Shown here: positions 16,444-25,841 of the stretch, in pieces | Layout: every line of letters starts with the position of its first letter | Numbering within the stretch: the stretch's first letter is position 1 | Assembly: GCA_947574135.1 (NCBI GenBank) | Contig: CANPIM010000008.1 | Span: 1 to 64,000 of the forward strand | Direction of reading: 5' to 3' | Length of the DNA stretch: 64,000 nt | Source of the DNA: an uncultured Lachnospiraceae bacterium | Lineage (GTDB): Bacteria; Bacillota; Clostridia; Lachnospirales; Lachnospiraceae | Program-made: the position numbers and the translations under genes | The notes under the pieces: model-generated | The model's input: only the letters and a program-made list of their open reading frames with translations | The model's database searches: none | Told to the model about the DNA's origin: nothing

Positions 16444-17834
16444 ATACTACCAAAATGAAAGTTTTTATTTTTGGCACTGGTGAATTTTATAATAAATACT
16501 GCAAGTGGGTAGAGCAGTTTGATATTATAGCATTCTTAGATAATAATATTAAAATTCAGGGAACCTTTCTCAATGGACATAAAATTCTTTCGCCGAAAGA
16601 GTTGAAAAATTATACCTATGACAGGATTTATATTTTAAGTTCCTATCTTAATGAAATTAAGAAGCAATTGATTTCAATGGGAGTATCTGAACAAAAAATA
16701 TTTTACTTTTTTCAGTTGGAAGCTTCGGAGAATAATACCAATATCAGCTGTTATTGTGCAAAAGAAGCAGCGCACGAAAACTCGTTATTAAATAAAAAAA
16801 TCATATTAATCTCCCATGATTTATCTATCACCGGGGCTCCAAACTGTTTGCTTCAAGTGGCAAAAATCTTAAGAAAAAATTACTATGATGTTACATTGGT
16901 TTCTCCGTATGATGGTGAATTGAGAGAGGATTTTTTGGCAATAGGGATAACGGTTATTGTAGATGAACGTTTAAGAATGGGAACGATAAAAGATATTAAT
17001 TGGATGCGGAAATACGATATCATATTTGTCAATACAGTGCAGTTATATTATTTGTTGCTTGAAAGACCCGTAGAGATACCGGTAATCTGGTGGATTCATG
17101 AACCTGAAATATTATATAAATGTGTAATTTCTGACTTGATTTGCAAGATTAAAAAACAGAATTTAAGATTATATACAATTAGTGATGTGGCAAAACAAGC
17201 ACTAAATAAGTTTTGGCCGGATGTGTGTTCAAATAATTTTCTTTACGGAATTCCAGATCAGATAAATTTAACAAAGGACAGATCCTTATTGCGAAAATTG
17301 CTTTTTATTACTGTAGGATCCATATCGAAATTAAAAGGACACGATGTTCTGTTACAGGCGATTTCTTTATTGAAGAAAGACCAGTTAGAATGTGCTGAAT
17401 TCTGGTTTGTTGGAAAAACAGATACAGAGTTTGGACAAAAAGTCATTCATGAAATCTCTGACAAAAAATTGCCGGTCCGTGTTTGGAATGAGATAAAAAA
17501 TCAGGCTGTATTGGATCTGTTGGATATATCAGATGTTTTAATATGTGCTTCCAGAATGGAAACAATGTCTATGGCCGTGACAGAGGGAATGATGAAAGAA
17601 GTGCCGGTGATTGTATCAAGCGCGGCGGGAATCTCGCGTTATATAAAAGATGGAAAAAACGGTTTGATTTTTCAGTCGGAGAATGCGGCTGAGCTGAGTA
17701 AAAAGATAAGTTATTGTATTGAGAACAGACAGGAGCTTAGAAAAATGGCACAATCAGGAAGAAGGACTTATTTAGAGAAATTCTCCTTTAGGTCATTGGA
17801 AAAACGATTAATAATGGTTATGGAACAGCTTTGA
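16440..17834 (+). CDS. Rossmann-like module fused to GT4 glycosyltransferase
   Basis: In this 464-residue protein, residues 1-100 form the Rossmann-like module (VFIFGTGEFYNK, AFLDNNIKIQG, IYILSSYLNEI). The rest is a GT-B glycosyltransferase of the GT4 type, with LISHDLSITGAPNCLL at the acceptor-domain start, ITVGSISKLKGHDV, and the donor motif SRMETMSMAVTEGMM followed by VIVSSAAGISRYI. The ATG at 16440 overlaps the previous stop. It likely adds a sugar to the lipid-linked repeat unit. Strongly AT-rich. Its closest relative in the window is the gene at 27255, which has the same domain order. Confidence 0.82.
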   Translation: MNTTKMKVFIFGTGEFYNKYCKWVEQFDIIAFLDNNIKIQGTFLNGHKILSPKELKNYTYDRIYILSSYLNEIKKQLISMGVSEQKIFYFFQLEASENNTNISCYCAKEAAHENSLLNKKIILISHDLSITGAPNCLLQVAKILRKNYYDVTLVSPYDGELREDFLAIGITVIVDERLRMGTIKDINWMRKYDIIFVNTVQLYYLLLERPVEIPVIWWIHEPEILYKCVISDLICKIKKQNLRLYTISDVAKQALNKFWPDVCSNNFLYGIPDQINLTKDRSLLRKLLFITVGSISKLKGHDVLLQAISLLKKDQLECAEFWFVGKTDTEFGQKVIHEISDKKLPVRVWNEIKNQAVLDLLDISDVLICASRMETMSMAVTEGMMKEVPVIVSSAAGISRYIKDGKNGLIFQSENAAELSKKISYCIENRQELRKMAQSGRRTYLEKFSFRSLEKRLIMVMEQL

Positions 17835-17887
17835 TAAAGTAAGGTCCGTTTTTTGATTTGGAAGTGTCTGTGAAACAGGAGGATATT

Positions 17888-19039
17888 ATGCTGATAAGTA
17901 TCGTTATGGCTGTATACAATAATGAGATGTATTTTCCTCTGGCAGTGAAAAGTATTATAGAGCAGGATTATGACCAATGGGAGTTAATTATTATTGATGA
18001 TGGCTCTACTGATCAAACACCGATTATAGCGGATAGAATGGCGGAAAGCGACAGTCGCATTACTGTGGTACATCAAAAAAATCAATGGATTTATGCAAGC
18101 TTTAACAAGGGGATTGAGTTAGCTAAAGGGGATTATATCTATATCTTAAACTCTGACGATAAATTGCGGCAGGGAAGTTTAGGGCTTATGGCTAAAAAAG
18201 CAAGTGCCTATAATCCGGATGTTATTTGGACAAAAGTCCTTGTGCATGAATGTGACGAAAATCAGAACATATTAAATTATAATGTAGGACAGCTGGATGA
18301 ACTGGTAAAAGAAGAAATTTTCTTTTCTGATGAGAAAAAGGTTCATGAAGGCTGGCCCCTGTTATTATCTACGATGTTGGTACAGAATCAGGCAAATTTG
18401 TATCGTGCCGAGATCATGAAAAGACATAAATTTCGCACAGATATTTATGGTGCGGACACTTTATTTAATATAAGTATAGCCATTGATATAAAATCGGCAT
18501 TCATTATGAAAGAGCCGGTCTATGATTTTTTTAAATATAAACAAGATGGGATGAATGCTTCTGTAGGAAAGTATTATCCTTATGAGCATGAGATGTTTAA
18601 TGAGATATATCATGGCTATAAAAAATTATTTTCCGAGTGGGGACTACCTGTGGAAACCTATATAAATGAATTAACCAGAGCAAGGATAAAACAGGTGACA
18701 CTTGAAGTAAATTCATTGCTTAGTAGAAATTGTCCTCTTTCAACAGAAGAAAAGTTAGAACATATATTCTGTGATATTCCGGATAAAGTGGTTCTTGAGT
18801 GCGCGAGAGCAGGAAACAGAAAAGAGGAGCTTGAAAGCCGTATATTATCCGGAATCAGGGTATTGCTTACTAGAGAACAGGTGGAGCGTGTAAGTAGGAT
18901 GTATTTTGCCTATGAATTGCTAGAGGCGCTGCTTTGTTATGAAAAAAATGAAGAGGATTATAGGAAGATAGAATACGCAATTTCGAATCCTAATAATCCA
19001 GCACATATCGGGCAGATTTTTTACAATAAATTAAAGTGA
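17888..19039 (+). CDS. Family 2 glycosyltransferase
   Basis: This 383-residue protein has an N-terminal GT-A domain: ISIVMAVYNNEMYF, IIIDDGSTDQTP (nucleotide-binding Asp) and YILNSDDKL (the DxD-type metal site). The C-terminal 150 residues are helical and not recognised. The start at 17888 follows AGGAGG by five bases. It is the last gene of the AT-rich block that begins near 12234 and is followed by the GC-richer capE/F/G genes. Confidence 0.85.
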   Translation: MLISIVMAVYNNEMYFPLAVKSIIEQDYDQWELIIIDDGSTDQTPIIADRMAESDSRITVVHQKNQWIYASFNKGIELAKGDYIYILNSDDKLRQGSLGLMAKKASAYNPDVIWTKVLVHECDENQNILNYNVGQLDELVKEEIFFSDEKKVHEGWPLLLSTMLVQNQANLYRAEIMKRHKFRTDIYGADTLFNISIAIDIKSAFIMKEPVYDFFKYKQDGMNASVGKYYPYEHEMFNEIYHGYKKLFSEWGLPVETYINELTRARIKQVTLEVNSLLSRNCPLSTEEKLEHIFCDIPDKVVLECARAGNRKEELESRILSGIRVLLTREQVERVSRMYFAYELLEALLCYEKNEEDYRKIEYAISNPNNPAHIGQIFYNKLK

Positions 19040-19060
19040 TAAGTGAAGGCAGGTAAGTAA

Positions 19061-20116
19061 ATGGAAGATACAACATGGGAAGGTAAAACATTGCTGATCA
19101 CAGGCGGCACAGGTTCCTTTGGAAATGCCGTATTAAACAGATTTTTACAGACGGACATCAGGGAAATCCGCGTTTTTTCCAGAGACGAGAAGAAGCAGGA
19201 CGATATGCGCCATGAATATCAGTCAACTTTTCCCGAGGATTCCAAGAAGATTAAATTCCACATAGGCGACGTGCGTGATATTCAGAGCGTGAGAAACGCC
19301 ATATATGGGGTAGATTATATTTTTCACGCGGCAGCTCTTAAGCAGGTTCCTTCCTGTGAATTTTTTCCTGTTGAGGCAGTAAAAACCAATGTGCTGGGTA
19401 CTGAGAATGTGCTGACAGCCGCCATTGAGGCCGGTGTAAAAAAGGTAGTTTGTCTGTCCACAGATAAGGCGGCCTACCCGGTGAATGCCATGGGAACTTC
19501 AAAAGCCATGATGGAAAAGGTATTCATCGCCAAGTCCCGGACCGTGACGCCGGAGCAGACGCTGATCTGCGGGACAAGATATGGCAATGTGCTTTGCTCC
19601 AGAGGATCCGTGGTCCCGCTGTTTATGGATCAGATTATGGCGGGAAAGGAGCTTACGGTCACGGAACCCAATATGACCAGATTCCTTATGAGCCTGGAGG
19701 AGGCGGTGGAGCTGGTAGTATATGCCTTTCAAAACGGGGCTGCGGGTGACATCATGGTTCAGAAGGCTCCAGCCTGTACCATCGGAATTCTGGCCCAGGC
19801 TGTGAGCCGGCTTTTCGACGTGGAACCGGACATACATATAATCGGAATCCGGCACGGGGAAAAAATGCATGAGACTCTGCTGACCAACGAAGAATGTGCC
19901 AGAGCCGTGGATCTGGGAGAATATTACCAGGTTCCTGCGGATAACAGGGACTTGAATTATGACAATTATTTCAGCAGAGGGAACCTGAAGCGGGCGGATA
20001 TCACGGAGTTTACGTCGGCCAACACCATACAGCTGAATGTGGAACAGGTGCAGTCAAAGCTGGCACAGCTGCCTTATGTGAAAGAGAGGCTGAGAATATG
20101 GGGGCAGAGAAGATGA
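19061..20116 (+). CDS. capE: UDP-N-acetylglucosamine 4,6-dehydratase/5-epimerase (CapE/FnlA-like)
   Basis: The 351-residue protein begins LLITGGTGSFGNAVL and continues VFSRDEKKQDDMRHEY, typical of the CapE/WbjB/FnlA dehydratases. IFHAAALKQVPSCEF and CLSTDKAAYPVNAMG cover the active-site region, where the usual SDR Tyr is replaced as in this subfamily. It should convert UDP-GlcNAc to a 4-keto-6-deoxy sugar. With the next two genes it completes the pathway to UDP-N-acetyl-L-fucosamine. The genes overlap or nearly abut, so they form one transcript. Their composition is richer in GC than the flanking blocks. Confidence 0.9.
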   Translation: MEDTTWEGKTLLITGGTGSFGNAVLNRFLQTDIREIRVFSRDEKKQDDMRHEYQSTFPEDSKKIKFHIGDVRDIQSVRNAIYGVDYIFHAAALKQVPSCEFFPVEAVKTNVLGTENVLTAAIEAGVKKVVCLSTDKAAYPVNAMGTSKAMMEKVFIAKSRTVTPEQTLICGTRYGNVLCSRGSVVPLFMDQIMAGKELTVTEPNMTRFLMSLEEAVELVVYAFQNGAAGDIMVQKAPACTIGILAQAVSRLFDVEPDIHIIGIRHGEKMHETLLTNEECARAVDLGEYYQVPADNRDLNYDNYFSRGNLKRADITEFTSANTIQLNVEQVQSKLAQLPYVKERLRIWGQRR

Positions 20117-21222
20117 AAATCCTGATCACCGGTTCAGGGGGATTTATAGCTAAAAATCTGATTGCGGAATTGAGAAACAGAGGTTATAAGGAGCTCTTGC
20201 TTTGCCATCGGAACACAGCCAGGGAAGAGCTGGAGCGCTATGTGGAGGAATGTGAGTTTCTCATACATCTGGCAGGGGTCAACAGGCCGAAGCGGGAAGA
20301 GGAATTTTATTCGGGAAACGCAGGCTTTACGGAGGAGCTTACAGAAATACTTGAGGCAAAGCATAAGAAGGTACCGGTGATTTATTCGTCCACGATACTG
20401 GACACGCCCCATGTGCATTACGGAAGGAGCAAGCGGCAGGCAGAGAGAATCCTTCAGGAATATGGAAGAAGGACGGGAAGCCCTGTCTTTATTTTCCGTA
20501 TTCCCAACGTGTTTGGAAAATGGAGCAGGCCTAACTACAACAGTTTTGTAGCTTCCTTTTGCTATAATGTGTCCCATGATTTGGACATCACTGTGCATGA
20601 TCCCGGCGCGCCGGTCACGCTGGTATATATTGATGATGTGGTAAAAGAACTGATTTCCTGTATAGAGGAAAGAAACCATAGGGGCGGGGGATTTCCGGAA
20701 GTATCGGAAACCTATAAGACCACAGTGGGAGAAGTGGCGGAGAGGATTCTGGCTTTTAAGAGGGCAAGGGTCAGTCTGGAAATCCCGCATATTGAGGATC
20801 CGCTGGGAAAGAAGCTGTACAGTACTTATCTGAGCTATCTGGAGCCGGAGGATTTTTCTTATAAACTTAGAATGAATCGGGACCAACGGGGGTCTTTTAC
20901 GGAGTTTTTGCATTTAAACGACCTTGGTCAGATCTCTGTCAATGTGACAAAACCGGGGATTGTGAAGGGCAACCACTGGCACCATACCAAGGTGGAAAAG
21001 TTTTTGGTGGTGAGGGGAACGGCCCTTATCCGGTTTCGCCACATGGTTACGGGAAAAGAGGCAGAGTATGTGGTTTCCGGAGAACAGCTGGAAGTGGTGG
21101 ACATTCCCGCGGGATACACGCACAGCATTGCCAATATAGGGGAAGGGGATTTAGTTACGGTTATGTGGGCAAATGAAGTATTTGATCCCGAAAGACCGGA
21201 TACTTATTATGAGGAAGTCTAA
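20113..21222 (+). CDS. capF: CapF-like bifunctional reductase/cupin (UDP-FucNAc synthesis)
   Basis: In this 369-residue protein, residues 1-240 are an SDR domain with ILITGSGGFIAKNLI and YGRSKRQAE (catalytic Tyr and Lys). Residues from about 255 form a cupin with GIVKGNHWHHTKVEKF metal-binding histidines and DIPAGYTHSI. This two-domain layout is specific to CapF/WbjC/FnlB, which epimerises and reduces the CapE product. I choose the ATG at 20113, which overlaps the capE stop as ATGA and starts at the Rossmann strand; the ATG at 20098 is an alternative. Confidence 0.92.
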   Translation: MKILITGSGGFIAKNLIAELRNRGYKELLLCHRNTAREELERYVEECEFLIHLAGVNRPKREEEFYSGNAGFTEELTEILEAKHKKVPVIYSSTILDTPHVHYGRSKRQAERILQEYGRRTGSPVFIFRIPNVFGKWSRPNYNSFVASFCYNVSHDLDITVHDPGAPVTLVYIDDVVKELISCIEERNHRGGGFPEVSETYKTTVGEVAERILAFKRARVSLEIPHIEDPLGKKLYSTYLSYLEPEDFSYKLRMNRDQRGSFTEFLHLNDLGQISVNVTKPGIVKGNHWHHTKVEKFLVVRGTALIRFRHMVTGKEAEYVVSGEQLEVVDIPAGYTHSIANIGEGDLVTVMWANEVFDPERPDTYYEEV

Positions 21223-21226
21223 GATT

Positions 21227-22366
21227 ATGAAGAAACTGAAATTGATGACAATCATAGGGACAAGACCGGAGATTATCCGGCTTTCGGAGGTCATAAAGAA
21301 GTGTGACCGGTATTTTGATCACTGTCTGGTTCATACGGGTCAGAACTATGATTATTCTTTAAATCAGATTTTTTTTGAGGATCTGGATTTGAGAGAACCG
21401 GATTTTTATCTCAATGTGGCCGGAAAACATTTGGGGGAAACCATGGGCAATATTATCAGCAGAAGCTATGAGCTGATGATGAAACAGAAGCCGGACGCGC
21501 TGTTGATCCTGGGGGATACCAATTCGGCTCTCTCAGCCATATCCGCCAAGCGTCTGAAGATCCCGATTTTTCATATGGAGGCAGGGAACCGGTGTTTTGA
21601 TGAGAATCTGCCGGAGGAGACTAACCGACGCATTGTGGATCATATCTCCGATGTGAACCTATGCTATTCGGAACATGCCAGAAGGTATCTGAATGGGGAG
21701 GGGACGGCGAAAGAGCGGACCTATGTCACCGGTTCTCCCATGGCGGAAGTGCTGAGCGCGCATTTTGAAAAGATTTTAAACAGTGATGTTCTGGATAAGC
21801 TTGGCCTGAAGAGAGGGGAATATATTCTCTTGTCTGCTCACAGGGAAGAGAACATGGATAATGAGAACAATTTCTATGAGCTTATGGAGGCGGTCAACTG
21901 TCTGGCAGATACTTATCAGGTGCCGGTTATATACAGCATGCACCCAAGAAGCAGAAATATTATTGCCAAAAGGAACTTTCCGTTTCACCCCCTGGTCCGG
22001 GCGATGGAGCCTTTTGGATTTTCCGATTACAATTCCTTACAGATGAATGCCAAATGTGTGGTATCTGACAGCGGGACTCTTCCGGAGGAAAGCGCCTTTT
22101 TTAATGCCAAGGGCTATCCCTTCGCGGCGGTCTGTATCCGGACGTCTACAGAGAGACCGGAGGCTATGGATAAAGGGAATTTTATTCTTGCCGGAATCGG
22201 GAAGGACAGCGTACTGCAGGGAATCGAGATTGCCATAGGGATGAATGAAGTCCAGGACCTGGCCTCTATTGTGCCGGATTACCGGGAGGAGAATGTGAGC
22301 ATGAAGGTTGTAAAGATGATTCAGAGTTATGTATCTGTTGTGAATCGGGTGGTTTGGAGGAAATAA
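21227..22366 (+). CDS. capG: UDP-N-acetylglucosamine 2-epimerase family, CapG-like
   Basis: The 379-residue protein has the family motifs MTIIGTRPEIIRLSE, VHTGQNYDYS, LGDTNSALSAI, FHMEAGNRCFDENLPEE, LSAHREEN and CVVSDSGTLPEE. In capE/F/G operons this epimerase makes UDP-N-acetyl-L-fucosamine from the CapF product. The start at 21227 follows GAGGA by ten bases; an upstream ATG at 21173 overlaps capF and is unlikely. The next gene begins 10 bases after the stop. Confidence 0.9.
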   Translation: MKKLKLMTIIGTRPEIIRLSEVIKKCDRYFDHCLVHTGQNYDYSLNQIFFEDLDLREPDFYLNVAGKHLGETMGNIISRSYELMMKQKPDALLILGDTNSALSAISAKRLKIPIFHMEAGNRCFDENLPEETNRRIVDHISDVNLCYSEHARRYLNGEGTAKERTYVTGSPMAEVLSAHFEKILNSDVLDKLGLKRGEYILLSAHREENMDNENNFYELMEAVNCLADTYQVPVIYSMHPRSRNIIAKRNFPFHPLVRAMEPFGFSDYNSLQMNAKCVVSDSGTLPEESAFFNAKGYPFAAVCIRTSTERPEAMDKGNFILAGIGKDSVLQGIEIAIGMNEVQDLASIVPDYREENVSMKVVKMIQSYVSVVNRVVWRK

Positions 22367-22375
22367 GGAAAGAAA

Positions 22376-23638
22376 ATGGGATTAGCAGATCAAAGCATAG
22401 TTGATATTTCATTTGACAAATTTGAAAACATAGATATAGAGAAAATATTACTGATTCTCAATGAGACATATGATGAAAAAGTATCCTTTTATAAGCAAAT
22501 AAAAAAACTGTTCAATTCAAGATGGTATGATAGATATGAATATCAATATAGCAAAAAGAACGGAAATAAATTTATTGCTTTTTATTCGGATTTTTATTTT
22601 CGAAATGATCATATAACAATTTTCGAGAATTTTATTAAAGAATATCCAATGTTTGACTATGTGGTGCCAGTAAAGCTGCCAAATGAGCGGAGAAACTGGA
22701 GACGTGGTTTCGAAATGATGAAATGGGATATTCAGAGTTTTTGGCAGTTAAAAAAATATAAGGCAGATTTTAAGAAAAGGCTATTATGGATACGTGTTTT
22801 AGGATTATCAAGGCTTTATAGCAAAAGGATGAATAACATCCTGAAAACGAAAAAATATTTATACGGATTGGTTTATAGTGACACGAATCCCTATGAGAAT
22901 ATGCTGGTACAATGGATGAGAAAAAAAGGGATATATACGGCTACTCTTCAACATGGGATTTTTGACAAAAGTGGATACTGGAAAGGACTTGAATTTAGAG
23001 CATCAGTTGCGGATGACTGGCTGGCATGGAATCGGTACAGCAGAGAATTAGCGATAGAATGTGGAATACTGAGAGATAAAATTAGAGTTTTGGGAATTCC
23101 CAGATATATTAAACCAGATGAGTTGCATAAGAAAACGAAAACAGGGATCTTTAGCGTTATATTAGGCGGAAAGGTACTATTTGAAGAAAATCAAAAGTTG
23201 ATAAAAGCAGCTAATATGTTGGCCAAGGAAGAAAATCTAAAATATTTCCTGAGATATCATCCGTCATGCAAAGGAGGTGAGTATGATGCATTTATTGATA
23301 AACGATATATAATTCAAAGAGATGTTAAAAAAGAAACCATCAAACAGATGTGTGAAAGTAGTGATTTTTCATTAGTAGGATCAGGAACCTCTATGGTTGT
23401 AGATCTGATCTATTTGAAGCAGCCATTCTTTCAATATTATGAAAAATGGGATGGTCTCCTGTATAAGGAAAGAAAAAATTATTTTAGAAATATTGATGAG
23501 TTAAAAGAGCAGATAAAAAAAGAAACCACAGTTCAAAATGATGAAATGTTTGATTACTATTGTACAACGAGGAAAGTAAAAGAGTCGTACAAGAACTATT
23601 TTGATTCTGTACAGACATTTTTGGAAGAAAGGAAATAA
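22376..23638 (+). CDS. Probable GT-B glycosyltransferase, unassigned family
   Basis: The 420-residue protein has a C-terminal half that looks like a GT-B enzyme of capsule synthesis: LQHGIFDKSGYW, RVLGIPRYIKP, LRYHPSCKGGEYD, and SLVGSGTSMVVDLIYLKQPFF, which matches the donor-site pattern of CDP-glycerol and Kdo-type transferases. The first 100 residues are charged and unrecognised. It is followed five bases later by a CMP-Kdo-synthetase-like gene, so the donor could be a CMP-sugar (inference). Strongly AT-rich, unlike the capE/F/G genes just before it. Confidence 0.6.
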   Translation: MGLADQSIVDISFDKFENIDIEKILLILNETYDEKVSFYKQIKKLFNSRWYDRYEYQYSKKNGNKFIAFYSDFYFRNDHITIFENFIKEYPMFDYVVPVKLPNERRNWRRGFEMMKWDIQSFWQLKKYKADFKKRLLWIRVLGLSRLYSKRMNNILKTKKYLYGLVYSDTNPYENMLVQWMRKKGIYTATLQHGIFDKSGYWKGLEFRASVADDWLAWNRYSRELAIECGILRDKIRVLGIPRYIKPDELHKKTKTGIFSVILGGKVLFEENQKLIKAANMLAKEENLKYFLRYHPSCKGGEYDAFIDKRYIIQRDVKKETIKQMCESSDFSLVGSGTSMVVDLIYLKQPFFQYYEKWDGLLYKERKNYFRNIDELKEQIKKETTVQNDEMFDYYCTTRKVKESYKNYFDSVQTFLEERK

Positions 23639-23642
23639 TATT

Positions 23643-24377
23643 ATGAAAATTATTGGTGTGATTCCGGCGCGTTATAAATCTTCTCGATTTCCTGGAAAAC
23701 CGTTGGCGGATATTTGTGGTAAGCCAATGATCTGGTGGGTTTATCACCAATGCTTGAAGGTTGAGGATTTTGACGCTGTATATGTTGCGACTGATGACGA
23801 AAAGATTTATAACACTTGTAGCTCGCTTGGAATAAATGTTATTATGACTTCTGCTGACCATAAAACAGGTACGGATCGGGTCGGGGAAGTGGCTCGTAAA
23901 ATTCCAGCAGATTTAATTGTTAATATTCAGGGTGATGAGCCGTTATTGGAGCCATCGACAATAAGAGCGGCTATTGAACCGTTTTATACAAATCCAGAAT
24001 TACAGATTTCGAATTTAATGACCAAAATAAAAGACCCTGTCGATCTGGTCAATGTTACTGTTCCAAAAGTAATTACAAATTATGAGGGGATTGGCATTTA
24101 TTTAACCAGGGCAGCAGCACCGTATCCCAAAGGCAATTTAAATTATTCCTATTATAAACAGGTTTGTGTTTATGGTTTTAAGCCAGAGGCACTAAAGTTT
24201 TTTTGCGATTTTGGAGTGAAGTATGGAAAAGCGAAGATAGAAGCAATAGAGGATATAGAAATTTTGCGCTTTATAGAAAATGGATATCGAGTTCAGTTTA
24301 TTGAAGTTGATTCAAATACCATAGCTGTGGACACACCCAATGACTTAGAAAGAGTTCGATTTATATTGGAAAATTAG
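23643..24377 (+). CDS. kdsB: 3-deoxy-manno-octulosonate cytidylyltransferase-like (KdsB)
   Basis: This 244-residue protein matches KdsB in length and motifs: VIPARYKSSRFPGKPL at the N terminus, YVATDD, MTSADHKTGTDRVGEV, NIQGDEPLL and AVDTPNDLERV at the end. KdsB activates Kdo or a related 2-keto acid sugar with CTP. Kdo is typical of Gram-negative LPS, but CMP-activating enzymes of this family also occur in capsule clusters. No Kdo-8-phosphate synthase is in the window, so the true sugar is uncertain. The start at 23643 has AAAGGAAA upstream. Confidence 0.82.
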   Translation: MKIIGVIPARYKSSRFPGKPLADICGKPMIWWVYHQCLKVEDFDAVYVATDDEKIYNTCSSLGINVIMTSADHKTGTDRVGEVARKIPADLIVNIQGDEPLLEPSTIRAAIEPFYTNPELQISNLMTKIKDPVDLVNVTVPKVITNYEGIGIYLTRAAAPYPKGNLNYSYYKQVCVYGFKPEALKFFCDFGVKYGKAKIEAIEDIEILRFIENGYRVQFIEVDSNTIAVDTPNDLERVRFILEN

Positions 24378-24803
24378 GTAAAATTTTATTTTGTCAGTTT
24401 AACATAGTCGTATTTTTGTAACGACATTATTTAAAATTCAGAATAAACATAATTAAGGAATGAGGGCATGTGATAATATTTGCTATCTCAATCTCTGGGT
24501 GAAAGAACTTCCTATTCCAATAACTCATCTATATTAATGGTATGAGTTATTGGGATAGATAAAGAGCTCTCTTTTTATAAAGTTTGATGTTATGATGCCC
24601 ACCAACCATTATCACTGAGACTTTATGCAATATCTGGCTTAATAAACCATTCAGATAAATGTAGTGTCAAGATGCTTCTGTTGAGTAATTAAGTTACATG
24701 AAAAATCAAAAGTCCATAATGTCTGAATATGTTAAACCACAGAATAAGAAAAATGAAAGGAATATGTTGTTTTTATTTTTATAAACATCATATAAGGAAG
24801 GTA
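24378..24803. other. 426-bp AT-rich intergenic region
   Basis: No convincing gene was found on either strand; all frames are broken by stops. The only clear structure is the inverted repeat at 24513-24557. The region separates the kdsB end from a new GC-richer block, so it is a likely recombination junction and may contain mobile-element remnants that I cannot identify. Confidence 0.5.
24513..24557. repeat. 16-bp inverted repeat in intergenic region
   Basis: TATTCCAATAACTCAT (24513-24528) and ATGAGTTATTGGGATA (24542-24557) pair over 16 bases with one mismatch around a 13-base loop. A T run begins only about 15 bases later, so it is a poor standard terminator; an operator or transposon end is possible. 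Confidence 0.6.
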
Positions 24804-25841
24804 ATGAAGATTATTTCCATGTATTTGCCGCAGTTTCATAGAGTGAAGGAGAATGATGAGTGGTGGGGAGATGGGTATACAGATTGGACGGCGGTAAAAA
24901 ACGCGGATAAATTATATGACAAACATGAGCAGCCCAAGGTTCCATTAAATGAAAATTATTATGACCTAATGGAAAAGACCACGATGAAATGGCAAGCGGA
25001 TTTAATGAGCCAATATGGTATAGATGGCCAATGCTTTTACCATTATTGGTTCAAGGATGGGAAACGAATCCTGGAAAGACCGGCGGAAAATTTGATTCGA
25101 TGGAAAGATATGAATATGAATTTTTGTTTTTGCTGGGCAAATGAAACTTGGGCGAGAACTTGGAGCAGTATTCAGGAAAAGAATGGGTGGGCCTCTCGAT
25201 TTGAAAAGGCAGAACATGTCGGCTCTGGAATTCTATTAGAACAGCATTATGGTGAAGAAAAGGATTGGAGAATTCATTACGACTATTTGAGAGACTTTTT
25301 TAGAGATGAGCGTTACATAAAACATAATGGAAAGCCCCTGTTTTTAATTTACAAACCCTATCTCATAGCCTGTATTGGAGGTATGCTTGCCAGTTGGAAT
25401 AAATGGGCTATGGAGGACGGATTTAAAGGTATTTATGTAATTGGGGCGAAAACAGACATTCATACAGAAAAATATTTAAACGGAATTCTAAATCATGAAC
25501 CACCAAAATCCATTTCAAGAATAAAGCCTCAAATGGAAGATGGCGTGGTGAAGTATCAATATGAGGAGCTTTGGAACGCTCTTTTGTCTGCGGAAGGTCT
25601 TGGAAAGAAAACGTATTATGGAGGGTTCGTCGGATATGACGATACTCCGAGACGTGGAAGAGGCGGGACTGTAGTGGAAGGAGGAACGCCTGAACGGTTC
25701 CAAGAATATCTTTGCAAATTAATGGCGAAAAACGAGGCGGCGGGAAATGAGTATACATTTTTAAACGCATGGAATGAGTGGGGGAGGGAATGTATCTGGA
25801 ACCGGATATGGAGAACGGATACTCCTATCTGGAGGCGGTAA
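24804..25841 (+). pseudogene. WbsX-like glycan synthesis protein, frameshifted at its 3' end
   Basis: The 345-residue frame matches the WbsX family (related to GH99-type folds): ISMYLPQFHRVKENDEWW, WGDGYTDW, FYHYWFKDG, FCWANETW and FLNAWNEWG. Family members continue from NAWNEWG to an EG.YLEPD block. Here the frame instead runs GRECIWNRIW to a stop, while the expected EGMYLEPDMENGY lies in the next frame and opens the following reading frame. The slip is at the five-G run 25780-25784; six Gs would restore a protein of about 508 residues. It may be a true mutation, a phase-variable tract or a sequencing error. The start at 24804 follows AAGGAAGG. Confidence 0.8.

Noticed and set aside
20098..20112. 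Upstream ATG as capF start
   Set aside because: Possible, but the ATG at 20113 gives the standard Rossmann start and an ATGA overlap with capE.
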